Below, one piece after another: positions 32,765-42,731 of a DNA stretch of 64,000 bases. Position 1 is the first letter of the stretch. Each line of letters opens with the position of its first letter. Source of the DNA: Gemmobacter megaterium (GTDB lineage: Bacteria; Pseudomonadota; Alphaproteobacteria; Rhodobacterales; Rhodobacteraceae); NCBI RefSeq assembly GCF_900156815.1, contig NZ_FTOT01000008.1, positions 33,259-97,258 of the forward strand. Reading direction: 5' to 3'. Made by a program: the position numbers and the translations under genes. The notes under the pieces are model-generated. The model saw only the letters and a list, made by a program, of their open reading frames with translations, did no database searches and had not been told where the DNA came from.

Positions 32765-33223
32765 TCACACCCCGCGCACAGCGGGATCGGTTGCATCATC
32801 GGCAGTGCGCTGGAGCGCATCCCCTCGTTCCAGCACCATCACGATAGCATCCCTGCCACCCCTCAATCCACCCCGGATGCGGTATTCAAAGCTGGCACCA
32901 CATTTCAGGGCAGCGGCTTGCGCAGCCCGGTTGTCCGCGGCGATATGAGCGAACAGTCGCGGCAGGTTCATCCCTCGCGGATGCGTTGCCATGGCGATCA
33001 GGCTTTCGATGATGCCGCGTGTCAGCCGACGACCGGGCGCGAGGCCGAAATGGAACTCAGCACCGTTCACGTCCATGTTCTGGAACACCGCAACACCGAG
33101 CAGATCGCCGTCAGGCGCGTCATAGATGCCCCATGCGACCACATCCGCGCGCCAGCCAGTCGAGTGGGTGAGGTGGAGGGCGGTCTCAAGAAGCCGGGTC
33201 TGATCCATGCGAGAAAAGTGCAT
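32765..33223 (-). CDS. GNAT-like acetyltransferase-fold protein of the tail region
   Basis: 152 residues. Its ATG overlaps the tail-fibre stop (TGATG). The middle has the GNAT order of strands and helices: DLLGVAVFQNM, FHFGLAPGRRLTRGIIESLIAMA (pyrophosphate-loop-like APGRRLTRG) and RAAQAAALKCGASFEYRIRGG. Similar GNAT-like genes lie beside tail-fibre genes in podoviruses. Whether it acetylates a virion or host protein is unknown. Confidence 0.6.
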   Translation of the reverse strand: MHFSRMDQTRLLETALHLTHSTGWRADVVAWGIYDAPDGDLLGVAVFQNMDVNGAEFHFGLAPGRRLTRGIIESLIAMATHPRGMNLPRLFAHIAADNRAAQAAALKCGASFEYRIRGGLRGGRDAIVMVLERGDALQRTADDATDPAVRGV

Positions 33224-34437
33224 CAGGCCACCTCTGCTTCATGCAGCCTGACATCGACCCAACGTCCGCCGGGCACGTCTATCGGATTGCCTGCGATCCA
33301 GAGGCCATTGTCCCAGACAGGCTCCGCGACGGTGATGGTCAGCACACCATCCGCCCAGCCGGTGGTTACATGGCACAGCCGGTTCCCGTTGTGATCACGG
33401 GGCACCTCGATCTGCCAGCCGGATTGCGCGAGGCCGAGGCTGCCGGTGATCTGGTAGACTCCGGTTTCGCTGCGGGTGATGGCAACACCGCTGGCGTCCG
33501 AGTTGACCGCGCCATCGCCCGCTGCCGCAAAGCCCTGGCCTGCGTCGGCCCCGCCGCCGACGCGCGCAATGGGCGAGGCTGATTTCACAAAGCCGTTGAC
33601 ATCGACAGTGGTGTTTGCCGTGTTGCGCACCTGGTGCCAGCTGCTCCAGACGCCATTCCCGTAACGGCGCATCCAAGTCTCGTCCGAGTTGGCCATAGCC
33701 GCCCGCATAACGCGCAGGGTGAAGAACGTCGGGCTGAATCGCTCGACCACGACGCTGCCGTAGTTACCGCTGACAAAGCCCGGAGGCATGTCGGTCTGAT
33801 CCGCCGTCCCTGGTCCAAAGACATAGACCCCGCTTGGCGCATCTGTGCGTATCCACGAACCGATGTTCACCGGGGCGCTGTCAAGCGACCCCCAGCCGAA
33901 ATCTCCAACCTTGGTGACGCGCCCCGCTGTGGCATCGGTTGAAGATTGGGTCACGGCGGCGCCCGTCAGCGGCACATCGACCTGGAATGCGGCGTTGCTC
34001 AGCAGCGCCCTGCGCGTGCCCCCGGCAACAAAGCCGAGTTGATTTGAGGCGGGGTTGTTCAGGCCGGTGTCTACATCACCAGCGAAGCTGACACCCGGCA
34101 GTGCGTTCGTCCCTGCCGGAAACTTCCCTGCCAAGGCGCCGGCCATATATCCAGACAGGTTCGCCCGAACCTGGTTCAACAGGTCATAGGTTTCCCTGAC
34201 CACACCGCGCGTCGGCTGGATCGCATAGGTTTGCCCCGAGGCATTGGAGCCCAGATACCCCTTGTCCAGAGTCAGGGTAGTATTGCTGGAGATCCCGACA
34301 ATTTCGTAGACGCGGCCATCGGGTAGATGGATTGCATCGGACACAGCCGCGTTGGCGATCCATGCCGTTCCAGTGCCGGTGACGGTTGTGTTGCCGTTGG
34401 TCACGGCAATCGTTCCTGTGCGATACCAATTCGACAC
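33223..34437 (-). CDS. Tail fibre protein
   Basis: 404 residues, GTG start behind AGGAGA. The N-terminal ~65 residues (WYRTGTIAVTNGNTTVTGTGTAW, then DGRVYEIVGIS) are the beta-rich module found at the N-terminus of phage fibres. The central region has fibre-like repeats, including YGNGVWSSWHQV typical of fibre shafts. The C-terminal ~120 residues probably form the receptor-binding tip. Adjacent to the stalk and GNAT-like genes. Confidence 0.72.
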   Translation of the reverse strand: MSNWYRTGTIAVTNGNTTVTGTGTAWIANAAVSDAIHLPDGRVYEIVGISSNTTLTLDKGYLGSNASGQTYAIQPTRGVVRETYDLLNQVRANLSGYMAGALAGKFPAGTNALPGVSFAGDVDTGLNNPASNQLGFVAGGTRRALLSNAAFQVDVPLTGAAVTQSSTDATAGRVTKVGDFGWGSLDSAPVNIGSWIRTDAPSGVYVFGPGTADQTDMPPGFVSGNYGSVVVERFSPTFFTLRVMRAAMANSDETWMRRYGNGVWSSWHQVRNTANTTVDVNGFVKSASPIARVGGGADAGQGFAAAGDGAVNSDASGVAITRSETGVYQITGSLGLAQSGWQIEVPRDHNGNRLCHVTTGWADGVLTITVAEPVWDNGLWIAGNPIDVPGGRWVDVRLHEAEVA

Positions 34438-34563
34438 TTCTGTCTCCTGCGGACATGACTATGCGCGCCCGGCCAAAACTGGCGGGGCGGGCGGTTTCAG
34501 GTTCGGCTATGCCGGGAATGCTGCGAGTCTAGACCAGTTTTCCTACCAAAGGTAGCGATCAGC

Positions 34564-37500
34564 CTAGCGCTTCATTTCTGTCGTCTGCATGAACACGTTT
34601 TTGACCCTCGGACTATATGGTGCAACGCGCTTCGCCCGCACCTCTATCGTCATCATCGACGCCGCGCCGGCCTGAACGATGAGCCCGAATGTCACGATCT
34701 GCTCCTCGTACATGTATTGCGTGTAGACATCCACGTTCACGTTGTTGCCGCCGGTGACGTACCCCGTCGCGCCGGTTGTCAGCTGCCAGATATTCGATGA
34801 CGCGCGAAAGGTTCGCTGGACGATCCCGTTCCTGACCACTTCAATGTCGCACGCCCCATCATTGATGCCCATTGTCAGAAGTGTGGATACAGGTTTGCCG
34901 TCCGTCTCGGTGGTGACGGAGATGAGCGTGGTGAAGTCATCCACGATCTGCACATCGTCCGGTGCAAAACTGGCGGTGGTATTGCTGACAGCGCCCTCAC
35001 GCAGCGCCAGTGTGCCGAATTCAGCGTTGCCGGAACTGTCGATCCTCCATCCATCGCCGTATCGACCGGCAGAGTAATTGGCGGATCGCAACTCTCCGCC
35101 AAAGACGGCAAGGCCCGAGGCGTTGAAGTCGATGGTGTCGATCAGGTTGGTGGTGATGCTGTTTGGCGTCAGAAAGGTGCGACCATCCCGCTGCCGAACC
35201 ACCTCGATATTGGTGACAAATGCGTTTCCGCTGCCTCCGCCGCCACGGCGCAGCCCGATGTCCACCGTGGCCGCATTTGCCGGGACGGATATGTCCTCCG
35301 CGAAGGTCGCCCAAGAGGTGGCCGAGGCGTTGGCGACACCAATCACGTTTTGCCCAAGCGCCTCCCCGTCCGGGCCGAACCAACTGAACAGCAAGCGCAG
35401 GGTGGCGGATCTTGGTGTGGCTCCCTGCATTGCATAGCTGAACCGCGCATGGAACCTGTCGCCCTCGCGCGCCGCGACGCCCGTCGCCATGGTGGCGGTC
35501 CGGGTGGAGCCCGTGCTGCCGATCCGAAGGAAATGCGCAGTCGGGGCCGACTGGCCTGCCGGATCGTTCGCCCCCTCGCGCGCCGCGACGGAGAATGTCG
35601 CCGGCACCGCTTCCCATCCTCGGAGATCACCATAGAGGAATCGCCCGTTCGGTATGCTGCTGCCATCAAAATCGGTGATGACCAACTGCTTCGCGGCAAC
35701 GGACCCATCCAGAAGGATGTCGTCTGCCTTCAGCTTGGCCACCGAAGCTGTGCCGTTGGAGCCATCCGCTGCGATCAGATCGAGAAGCGAAACGGCACCT
35801 CCCGCCTGCGCCTTGATCAGATATCCGGCTGACGCCCCGTCTTGCAGGGTGGCAATCGCGGTGCCTTGGCTGGTGATCTTCGCAGAGCTTCCCCCCGCGT
35901 CCACATCAAGCTGCGTCAGCAGGACGCCAAGCGCGGTCCCGTTCAGCTTTGACATGTCGAGACCACGAACATCGGAGATCTGCCCGGACAGGCTGCTGAT
36001 TTCCGGCAGTTCCCCTGCGACCGATGCAATCTCGATGAACACTCGGGCAATCTGAACAGCCCGGCCAGCCTTGTCGTGGTCTCCGAAGATCCCGAGATAC
36101 CCCGGCCCACCGCTGATGGAAGGCGGGATTGTCAGGTGGAAGACATGCCATGCCCAGGCAGTCGTCAGGTTCTGGTTAGACGCCACATACCCGGAGTTCC
36201 CGTTGTCATTGGTGGAATAGCAGACGCCAAAGCGGGTCGCGGGATTGCTCGATGGTCGCTTCGCCAGGACGCCGACCTTGATGCGTTGCCCGGCGAACAG
36301 CACGGCGCGCGCCATGGGGATCTGCACATAAGCGCCATTCGTGTAGCCTGTCAGAACGCGAGGGGCACTTCCTTCCGCAACGATGATCGTGCCGACCTGC
36401 CCAAGTGCCGACCCACCAAGGGAAAGGGTGACGGCTTCACCGGCGGTCAATGTCGCCAGCGTGTCGAGGGTGCGTTGGAAGCCCTGAATCGTGTCGGCCA
36501 CGTTGTCGATCGAGGCCGTGAGCGCGTTTGCGGAGGCCGAAATAGCATCATTCGTGCTGGCCGATGTCATGTAGGCCGAAAGGGCCGCGGCTTTCACCTG
36601 CCCGGTTTCCGGGGTGAAGTATTCCGCCTCGAAGGTCTCGATCCTGGTGGAAATGGCCTCATCCGTGGCCGCTGTGGTGTAGTAGTTCGTCAGAATGCCA
36701 GCCTTGATCTGCCCATTCGGGTTGCGAAGGGCGGAATTGAGTTCATCCACCTTGGCTGCGATGGCGCCGTCCGTATCGACCTTGGTGTAATAGTCGCTGG
36801 TCAATGTCGCCGCGACTTCCGCGGCAGCGCCGACGCTTGCCACACTGATGATATCGACTTCAGCAACAGGCGCCCCCGCATACTGCGCACCACGAAACAG
36901 GAGGCCCGGCCGCACATATCCGGCACCAGCCGGCGCCGCGCGGTCGATGGTGTGGACGCTCCATGCAGCGCCGGGAGCAACGGAGAGGTCGTTGGATTGA
37001 GAGGAAAGCGCGGTCCACGAACCGGCAGGAATCCAGGTCCACTGGATGCGAAGACCGTTGTTGCCCCCGCTGCCGCCGATTGCGCGCACCCTGACGGTGA
37101 TGCGGATCGTCTCGCCTTCCCGCACGGGCAGGACGCCTCGGGTCCGCAGCGCCGGTGTATTGGCCGCGCCGATTGCGACGGAGGCTTTTCCATCAGCAAC
37201 TGACCATGCCGGATCCAGCGCGGCTGCAACATCCGGGGCGGCGCTGGCGCTGCTGGTCCAGTCAGCCGCTCCGGCCAGGAAGTCGCTTTTCGGCGCGGTC
37301 GCGGTCAGTACGGATCGCAGTTCCAACTGCGACGCCGCTATGGCCTCGTTCGCAGCGGTCTTGGTGTAATAGTTCTGCTCCAGATCGGCGGTGACATTTC
37401 CCACCGCTGTATTCGCCGCTGCTGCCGCTGCTGCCGCATCCGTCGCCACCTTGTCCGTTACCGCTGCCCACGCGCTGCCGTTCCATCGCTTGGGGGTGTT

Positions 37501-40029
37501 CGCCCCGCCCGTGGTGTCGATCCACAGGTTCTGTGCCAACCGTTCCGATGCGGCAGGGGCTGCGGACTGGAAGAACACCTTGCCCTTGCCGCCTGCGAGG
37601 TCCGAGGCCGCCTGCGCCGCGTCCTGCGCCTGCTTCACCGATCCGCCTGCACCTTCCATGGTGGATTTCAAGGTGGTGGACGCAGCCGAAATGGCCGCAT
37701 CTGCATCGGTCTTTGTATAATAATCGCTGCTCAGAGTGGCGGCGAGGCCGCCGATGGCGCCTTCTGGTCCGGTCAGACTGCTTTCCAGTGCCATGGTGGC
37801 CGCCGAAATGGCGAGGTCCGCGGCAGTCTTGGTATAGTAGTCTGCGGACAAGGTTGCCGTCAGGCTGCCAATCGCCCCCTCTGGTGCCGTCAAGCTGCTT
37901 TCCAGCGCCATGGTTGCGGCGGCGATAGCGGCATCCGCGCCGGACTTGGTGTAATAGTTCACTGAGAGGTTGGCCGAAACATCGTCGACATCTGCCAGCA
38001 GGCTCGTCATCTGGGCGGCCATCGCAGTATCGGCGGTGGCTCTTGCAACCTCCTCGGTCCTGATTGCGGTCTCGGCCCCGCTCAAACGCGCCGATAGCAG
38101 TTGCAGGTTGGTGGAGGTGGCCTCCACCCCTTCTTGAACGAATGCCCGCGTCTGCTGGACAGCGGTGGCAAGTTCCGTCGCCGCGTTTTGCTCGCCCACG
38201 AACTCTGACAGCGCCAGCATGAGTCGTGTCATGTCATCGGCTGCCATGCCCCGATAGATCGGGCCGGTGGCGATCAGGCTTCGCTCATAGGCGGCTTCCG
38301 CCGTCAATTCCTCGGTCTGTGTGCGGGTATAGTAGTTTTCCGCAAGGTTTGCGGCGAGACCGCCAATCGCGCCCTCGGGTGCCGTCAGGCCGCTTTCCAG
38401 CGCCATAGTGGCGGCGGACATCGCCATATCGGCCTGGGTTTTGGTGTAATAGTCGCTCGTCAAGGTCGCTGTCAGGCCACCGATAGAACCCTCTGGCGCC
38501 TCCATTGAGGATTTGAGCGCAAGGGTTGCCGCGCTGATCGCAGTGTCGGCGGCGGCCTTGGTGTAATAGTTCTGCGCGAGGTTTGCGTTGAAGTCGCCCA
38601 TCGTCGTTCCCAGAGAGGTGATCTGGGCGGCGATGGATGCGTTTTCATCAATGCGCAGGGTCATTTCCTGCTGCAAGGTGGCTACGGAGCCATTGAGGGT
38701 CGCGGCCAGCGTGGTTCGCGCACTGGCTTCGGCCAGCAGGCCATCATCCACATAAGCGCGGATCTGGGTCTGCGCCAAAGCAAGGTCTTCCCGCGCGGCC
38801 TCGCCCTCCATGTGGGCCTGCAACAGTGCATGGAGGTTGGAAAGATCGCCGGCCTCGACACCGGCAAGGGTGCTGCGTGCGGACTGGACAGTCTGGATGA
38901 TGGACGGGCCATCCAAGGCGGACAGGGTAATCTCTGCCGCGTCAAGGCGGGACTCGACCCCCTGGAACTCGGAATTTGTGACGCGCAGGGCTATTTCCGC
39001 TTCCAGCCCGTCAATGTCGATTTCTGCCTGGGTCAGCCGCACCGTCATATCCGACACGGTGAGGCTGTCAGCCTTGAGTTCGATGGCGGCGAGGGCACCG
39101 CTCAGGCCAATTTCGGCGGTCGTGATGCGCAGATCGAGATCTTCGATGATCGGAATCTGGGTCGGGTCCAGCACCGCATTGCTGATTGCGGTGTTCACAT
39201 AGGCGACCGAAGCCTTGAGGGAGATTTCGGCCTGCACTGCGTCCAGGTTGATCTGGGCCTGCGAAACCCGATCCTCGATGGTGTCTATACCAGCGATCCG
39301 AACCCGGCCATTTGCGGGGTCTACCCAGATGCCTGCGTCGGTGATGCGCTTTTCGGTGGCGAACTGGAGGGCCTGCAATCCGGCCAGCCGGTCATAGATT
39401 GCGTCAACGGCATCCTCGGATCGCCAGATGCGCAGCCGGTCGATGTCGATTTCGGTGGAAAGGTCGGCAATGTCGCTTGCGACCTCGGCGGCCATATTGC
39501 CCACGACCTGTTCCAGATCGTTCAGTGCCTGCGCGGTCTGCTGGATTGCCTCGGCGGCCTGTTCCAGGCCAACTGTGACTTCCTCGTCAATCAGGTCAAC
39601 GTCAGCGCGCAGGGTATTGAGGTCTTTGTCGATCTGGGCGCGGACATAGCCCAGGCTCTCGGCGGATTCGGCCTGCACGCGGTCGATCAACTGCGACAGG
39701 TTGGAGGTGAATCCCTCGGTCAGGGCGTCCAGTTCTTCCCTGATCTGCTGGGATATGTAAGCCGCGCGCCGTGCCTGCGCCGCTGCCGCATCAGCGGCGG
39801 CCCGTAGATCGGCCACCTGCTGGGCCAGCCCTTCTGCACTGGTGCTACTGCCACCGGCACTGGCGGCGCCAATCGCTGCCGCCGCCTTTCTGGCGGTCAG
39901 GTCTGCCATGGATTGCAGATCGGCTGTCAGTTTCTTGAGGTCGCGGAACCTGACGGCATGGTCGGGCTGCTTGCCACGTTCCCCCAGAAGGGTTTCCACC
40001 TTGGATTTGAGGATCGGATCATCCCTCAT
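34564..40029 (-). CDS. Very long tail stalk/fibre protein with 39-residue repeats
   Basis: 1821 residues from the ATG at 40029, which overlaps the nozzle gene's stop (ATGA) behind GAGGTG. Residues 1-480 are coiled-coil-like heptads. Residues ~480-1140 carry nine copies of a module beginning YYTK, the best four being 39 residues with APEGAIGGL in the second half. The C-terminal third is beta-rich with GWRIDSSGNAEFGTL, a segment also common in central tail-fibre (gpJ/DUF1983-type) proteins. Probably a trimeric stalk that carries or replaces side fibres. Confidence 0.72.
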   Translation of the reverse strand: MRDDPILKSKVETLLGERGKQPDHAVRFRDLKKLTADLQSMADLTARKAAAAIGAASAGGSSTSAEGLAQQVADLRAAADAAAAQARRAAYISQQIREELDALTEGFTSNLSQLIDRVQAESAESLGYVRAQIDKDLNTLRADVDLIDEEVTVGLEQAAEAIQQTAQALNDLEQVVGNMAAEVASDIADLSTEIDIDRLRIWRSEDAVDAIYDRLAGLQALQFATEKRITDAGIWVDPANGRVRIAGIDTIEDRVSQAQINLDAVQAEISLKASVAYVNTAISNAVLDPTQIPIIEDLDLRITTAEIGLSGALAAIELKADSLTVSDMTVRLTQAEIDIDGLEAEIALRVTNSEFQGVESRLDAAEITLSALDGPSIIQTVQSARSTLAGVEAGDLSNLHALLQAHMEGEAAREDLALAQTQIRAYVDDGLLAEASARTTLAATLNGSVATLQQEMTLRIDENASIAAQITSLGTTMGDFNANLAQNYYTKAAADTAISAATLALKSSMEAPEGSIGGLTATLTSDYYTKTQADMAMSAATMALESGLTAPEGAIGGLAANLAENYYTRTQTEELTAEAAYERSLIATGPIYRGMAADDMTRLMLALSEFVGEQNAATELATAVQQTRAFVQEGVEATSTNLQLLSARLSGAETAIRTEEVARATADTAMAAQMTSLLADVDDVSANLSVNYYTKSGADAAIAAATMALESSLTAPEGAIGSLTATLSADYYTKTAADLAISAATMALESSLTGPEGAIGGLAATLSSDYYTKTDADAAISAASTTLKSTMEGAGGSVKQAQDAAQAASDLAGGKGKVFFQSAAPAASERLAQNLWIDTTGGANTPKRWNGSAWAAVTDKVATDAAAAAAAANTAVGNVTADLEQNYYTKTAANEAIAASQLELRSVLTATAPKSDFLAGAADWTSSASAAPDVAAALDPAWSVADGKASVAIGAANTPALRTRGVLPVREGETIRITVRVRAIGGSGGNNGLRIQWTWIPAGSWTALSSQSNDLSVAPGAAWSVHTIDRAAPAGAGYVRPGLLFRGAQYAGAPVAEVDIISVASVGAAAEVAATLTSDYYTKVDTDGAIAAKVDELNSALRNPNGQIKAGILTNYYTTAATDEAISTRIETFEAEYFTPETGQVKAAALSAYMTSASTNDAISASANALTASIDNVADTIQGFQRTLDTLATLTAGEAVTLSLGGSALGQVGTIIVAEGSAPRVLTGYTNGAYVQIPMARAVLFAGQRIKVGVLAKRPSSNPATRFGVCYSTNDNGNSGYVASNQNLTTAWAWHVFHLTIPPSISGGPGYLGIFGDHDKAGRAVQIARVFIEIASVAGELPEISSLSGQISDVRGLDMSKLNGTALGVLLTQLDVDAGGSSAKITSQGTAIATLQDGASAGYLIKAQAGGAVSLLDLIAADGSNGTASVAKLKADDILLDGSVAAKQLVITDFDGSSIPNGRFLYGDLRGWEAVPATFSVAAREGANDPAGQSAPTAHFLRIGSTGSTRTATMATGVAAREGDRFHARFSYAMQGATPRSATLRLLFSWFGPDGEALGQNVIGVANASATSWATFAEDISVPANAATVDIGLRRGGGGSGNAFVTNIEVVRQRDGRTFLTPNSITTNLIDTIDFNASGLAVFGGELRSANYSAGRYGDGWRIDSSGNAEFGTLALREGAVSNTTASFAPDDVQIVDDFTTLISVTTETDGKPVSTLLTMGINDGACDIEVVRNGIVQRTFRASSNIWQLTTGATGYVTGGNNVNVDVYTQYMYEEQIVTFGLIVQAGAASMMTIEVRAKRVAPYSPRVKNVFMQTTEMKR
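36660..38581 (-). repeat. 117-bp tandem repeat family within the stalk gene
   Basis: Nine YYT(K/R/T) modules are encoded, each about 117 bp, in two well-conserved blocks (near 38350-38580 and 37680-37975) plus degenerate copies towards 36660. Copies differ at many third positions, so they are old or under selection. Block copy number could vary by recombination. Confidence 0.7.
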
Positions 40030-42728
40030 TGCCACACCTCATCGGGCACTCCGGCCAGCACGATACGAGTGGTCGATACATTGCCTGCGACCTCGACCTG
40101 CCACTCGGTTGCCAATACGGGGGGAAGCCGCTCGATGCGGCCAAAGGCTGATGCGCCGGATGTCTCGCGGATCAGGTTGCCATCGGCCCATACCTTGAAA
40201 TCCAGTGCTGGCACGGCGCCGGCCAAGGGTTTTGCATCAACCATGATACAGCCGAAGTTCACCGGGCCAGGGAGGCGCATGGGCTTGGACCGCCAGAGAT
40301 AGGTGCCGATCTGTTCCGATGGATCATCGACGCTGACCACAGTGAGGCGATCAGCTTGCAACGCGAACAATCGCCCGGTCTCGCGGTGGTGGATCAGCGA
40401 TGTCAGGCCGACAGGTGCCGCTGGCACCAGGTAGGGCTGCTGGCCTGATACATCGACATAGGCAAGCTGGCGATTTGCACTGCCGATGGGCTGATATGAC
40501 ATCGCATAGCGCCCGCGCGAGGCGGCGGCGTGGATGGTGGCCGGCGCTATCTGGCGCCATTGATCAACATCCCAGAGGGCTTGCGATACCACTGATGCCC
40601 CGCTCTGGCTGATCTGGACGAGGCCCTCCGTGGATGGATAGACCGCGAAATGGCCCAGATCGACGATGCCTGCCTTGGACAGGCACGGAAGGGACACCTC
40701 CATGCGGGTGAGTGCCATGGAGTCAGGGTGGAGACCTTGGGCGACGTAGGGCGTGGCGGTTGTCAGAATGGCAAGTGATGTGCCGAAGGCGGCAAGTCCG
40801 ACGATCTGATCTGAGACGGTCAAGACATACTTCTCGGGCCAGGCATGGGGTTGATAGGGTTCCGAAAAGCAGACCTTGCGCCCGCTGAATGCGGCCATGA
40901 TCCCGTTGGGCATTGCGATGATACCGGCCAGATCGGCCGGCGGCGGGTCAAAATCCGTGCTTGGCATCACCTCCTGCGGGGGCTTGACGGTTGGATCGTG
41001 CGTATAGATCGTCGTGGCGGCTGGTACCTCGTCCACGAAAAAGAACTCGGTGGCGCCCGCTGCGCTGGTAACGGACCTGTAGACGCGCTTGTGGGTGATC
41101 AGGCGGCCCGCAGGTGCTGCCGCCGACATGGTGACGGTCACAATCTGATTGTCGTGGGCGTCGATTGGGGCGCTTGCCAGCGAGGGCTGCGATTCCTCGC
41201 CCAGCGATGTGACATAGGTATAGGCATAGAGGACCGTTTCGGTGGTCAGATCGCCTGCCATGCCGAATACCTCGACCTCCATGGCGCCGATACGTTTGAT
41301 CCTCACCGGATCATTGGCCGCCGATGGCAAGGAAATGGCTACTGCCTGGTCGGACGTGACTGCGATGATCGTCTCGCCCGAAGTTGCCGATGTGTCGCGC
41401 GTGACTGCCCGGTATGTCGAGGCGGTCGTGATCCATTCGCTCCCCGAGTAGGTGAACCGCGTGCAGGCACCCCCCGGATAGATCGTCGCTGGCAGCGCGG
41501 CCCCGTTGATCTGCGTTCCCATCGGGAGGATCACAGCCCGGCGGTCGCCCAGCACGCCTACATCGATCGTATCGCCCACGCTGCCGGAGGGCGGCATGGA
41601 GAAGATGATGGTTTCGGGAGCGGAGGTGGTCAGGAACCGTCGCACCTTCATCGTTTCCAGCGCGGCATCGGCTGCGGTGGAAAGGTAGCTATCGTCGAAG
41701 GCGCCACCGATCTTCAGGACACGCCAGTTCGTGCCGGTCCAGATGAAGGCGTGCCGGTCGCCCTGAGCGGAAATCGTGAATGATGCACCCCCACCGAAGA
41801 AGCTGGCGCCGGGAGCGTTCACAGTGACGGCAGCAGCGCCCTTGCGCTCCACGGAGACCGTCGATCCGGCTGGCAATCCAGAAGTTGCCGGCAGGCTGAC
41901 AGCGACACCCCGGGCTCCGTTCACGCTGATATTCTGGCCAGCAGCGGCGGCGTGGGCATAGGTCGAGTCTTCGCTGGTCGGCGGCGTCAGGATTGTTCCT
42001 GGCGGCGCGATCAGTATTGCAATCCATGCCGTGCCGTTGAACAGCAACGCCAGACGCTGGCCAGCCCCATCAAGGGAAATGTCACCGGCCCTGCCGACGA
42101 TGGCCCTGCCATTGCGGTGGACTCTGACGATCCCGGTGCCCTCGTTCACAACCCCGACGCAATCGCCGCCAGTGGGCGCAGCGGGCAGGCAGGCCACGAG
42201 GCGCTTGTTTGCGGATTTCGGGTTGGCGATGTTGACGGTTCCTGCCACCAGATCGGCACCGGATGCGTGCAGCGTGACCGGAATTGTCGCGGCGGCTGAG
42301 ACCCATTTCTCCCCGTCATGGGTGAAACTGCGAGCGGCCCCGTCCGTGGCCAGGGTCTCTCGCTCAGCGATTGCCGGGGCAGTGACACCGGGTGTTTCGT
42401 TGGGCGCAGGCAGGGCCAGGCCATAGTAGACCCCGCTGTAGAGCATCTGCGGGGCACCTGCTGCGCCACGGGTGATGTAAAGGCGATCCTGAGCCACGGG
42501 ACCGGCAGCAGCATCGGCATCATGGTTCCAGCCCAGCCATGTCGATCCGTGCAAATGGATGCGCTGTGCGACGGCCCCCAGCACGGTCGCCTGCGCGTTC
42601 CCCCGCATGGGGGCAAGATCGCCATTGGTCAGCTTGGCATTGCTGACGGCGGCGGCGTTCTGCGGGGGCAGATAGGCAGGATTCAGCTTCGGGATTTCAC
42701 CGGCGAACCCTTCGAACGTGATCTTCAT
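40026..42728 (-). CDS. Tail nozzle / tail tubular protein B-like
   Basis: 900 residues, mostly beta. The N-terminus (FEGFAGEIPKLNPAYLPPQNA, then LTNGDLAPMRG) is the typical opening of podovirus nozzle proteins (T7 gp12 type), in which a short peptide precedes Pro-rich loops. Glycine-rich beta repeats follow. Its place after two adaptor genes and before the fibres matches the order adaptor, nozzle, fibre. Confidence 0.68.
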   Translation of the reverse strand: MKITFEGFAGEIPKLNPAYLPPQNAAAVSNAKLTNGDLAPMRGNAQATVLGAVAQRIHLHGSTWLGWNHDADAAAGPVAQDRLYITRGAAGAPQMLYSGVYYGLALPAPNETPGVTAPAIAERETLATDGAARSFTHDGEKWVSAAATIPVTLHASGADLVAGTVNIANPKSANKRLVACLPAAPTGGDCVGVVNEGTGIVRVHRNGRAIVGRAGDISLDGAGQRLALLFNGTAWIAILIAPPGTILTPPTSEDSTYAHAAAAGQNISVNGARGVAVSLPATSGLPAGSTVSVERKGAAAVTVNAPGASFFGGGASFTISAQGDRHAFIWTGTNWRVLKIGGAFDDSYLSTAADAALETMKVRRFLTTSAPETIIFSMPPSGSVGDTIDVGVLGDRRAVILPMGTQINGAALPATIYPGGACTRFTYSGSEWITTASTYRAVTRDTSATSGETIIAVTSDQAVAISLPSAANDPVRIKRIGAMEVEVFGMAGDLTTETVLYAYTYVTSLGEESQPSLASAPIDAHDNQIVTVTMSAAAPAGRLITHKRVYRSVTSAAGATEFFFVDEVPAATTIYTHDPTVKPPQEVMPSTDFDPPPADLAGIIAMPNGIMAAFSGRKVCFSEPYQPHAWPEKYVLTVSDQIVGLAAFGTSLAILTTATPYVAQGLHPDSMALTRMEVSLPCLSKAGIVDLGHFAVYPSTEGLVQISQSGASVVSQALWDVDQWRQIAPATIHAAASRGRYAMSYQPIGSANRQLAYVDVSGQQPYLVPAAPVGLTSLIHHRETGRLFALQADRLTVVSVDDPSEQIGTYLWRSKPMRLPGPVNFGCIMVDAKPLAGAVPALDFKVWADGNLIRETSGASAFGRIERLPPVLATEWQVEVAGNVSTTRIVLAGVPDEVWQ

Positions 42729-42731
42729 GTC

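Noticed and set aside
36660..38581. Possible CRISPR or non-coding tandem array
   Set aside because: The repeats are in frame, encode YYTK modules and lack unique spacers of constant size.
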